NCBI GenBank assembly: GCA_977006965.1 | Contig: OZ345354.1 | Coordinates: forward strand, 2,542,001-2,606,000 | Origin: Phymatolithon calcareum | Taxonomy: Eukaryota > Rhodophyta > Florideophyceae > Hapalidiales | Direction of reading: 5' to 3' | Length of the DNA: 64,000 bases | Shown here: piece after piece, positions 63,823 to 64,000 of the stretch | Position numbering within the stretch: position 1 is the stretch's first letter | Layout of the letters: every line of letters starts with the position of its first letter | Notes under the pieces: model-generated | Database searches by the model: none | Told to the model about the DNA's origin: nothing | What the model saw: only the letters and a program-made list of their open reading frames with translations | Position numbers and translations under genes: made by a program

Positions 63823-64000
63823 GACGCGGACGGACGTCTGCTCGGGCGAGCAGTGGGAAATCAGTCAGGACGTGCACAGAGGAGCGCGAAGCGCAGGGCA
63901 GAATGCAAGGTGAGCGAAAAAGATGGGTGGGGCATGGAACAAACGGGCGATGGCGTGAACAGCTGTTCAAAGTTAGCGCATCGTGCGGTCTGCGAACGTG

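Overview
This is a window of eukaryotic nuclear DNA from a photosynthetic organism, most likely an intron-poor, transposon-rich alga; a florideophyte red alga is my best guess. The evidence for this is: (i) an uninterrupted gene for a plastid-type monogalactosyldiacylglycerol (MGDG) synthase at 62035-63822; (ii) a nucleoporin (Nup85-type) and an AIF-type mitochondrial oxidoreductase; (iii) long single-exon reading frames in the standard code; and (iv) many eukaryotic transposon families (Ty3/gypsy chromovirus, PIF/Harbinger, Tc1, pogo/CENP-B type, MULE, hAT). The phylum is an inference; I could not search databases.

Layout. 1-7.9 kb is decayed repeat DNA: three copies of a non-autonomous MULE (one with a 10-bp target duplication and a solo LTR inside it), a 575-bp terminal-inverted-repeat element with a 7-bp target duplication, and palindrome-rich sequence. 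8.1-12.2 kb is a large single-exon gene for a P-loop GTPase fused to ten 38-residue Sel1-like repeats and a 630-residue C-terminal region that I do not recognise. 12.2-23 kb holds a short-chain dehydrogenase pseudogene remnant, a dispersed repeat interrupted by transposons, and a 3.9-kb degenerate PIF/Harbinger element. 22.9-28.3 kb and 52.8-59.4 kb are two copies of a segmental duplication. Each carries a 753-residue GTPase-Sel1 gene and an AIF-like oxidoreductase gene; the oxidoreductase is broken in the first copy and intact in the second. 30.8-41.7 kb is a young Ty3/gypsy chromovirus on the minus strand. It has a long antisense reading frame between pol and the 3' LTR and has split a host reading frame. 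42-52.6 kb is mostly transposons: hAT, pogo-type, MITEs, and a Tc1 nested inside another TA-flanked element. The last 6 kb is a compact ordinary gene cluster: AIF-like (-) and Nup85-like (+) diverging, then MGDG synthase (-) converging on Nup85.

The most interesting signals are these. In the duplicated GTPase-Sel1 genes the GTP-binding domain is far more divergent than the non-coding flanks and the repeat domain on either side, as expected of a rapidly diversifying, receptor-like family. Two ultrashort palindromic insertions (23 and 30 bp), each with a perfect 7-bp target duplication, look like transposon tips with no body. The chromovirus carries an antisense gene.

The three GTPase-Sel1 genes form one paralogous family. 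The transposon copies can be ordered by nesting: MULE before solo LTR; TA-flanked element before Tc1; host frame before chromovirus; segmental duplication before the 23-bp insertion.
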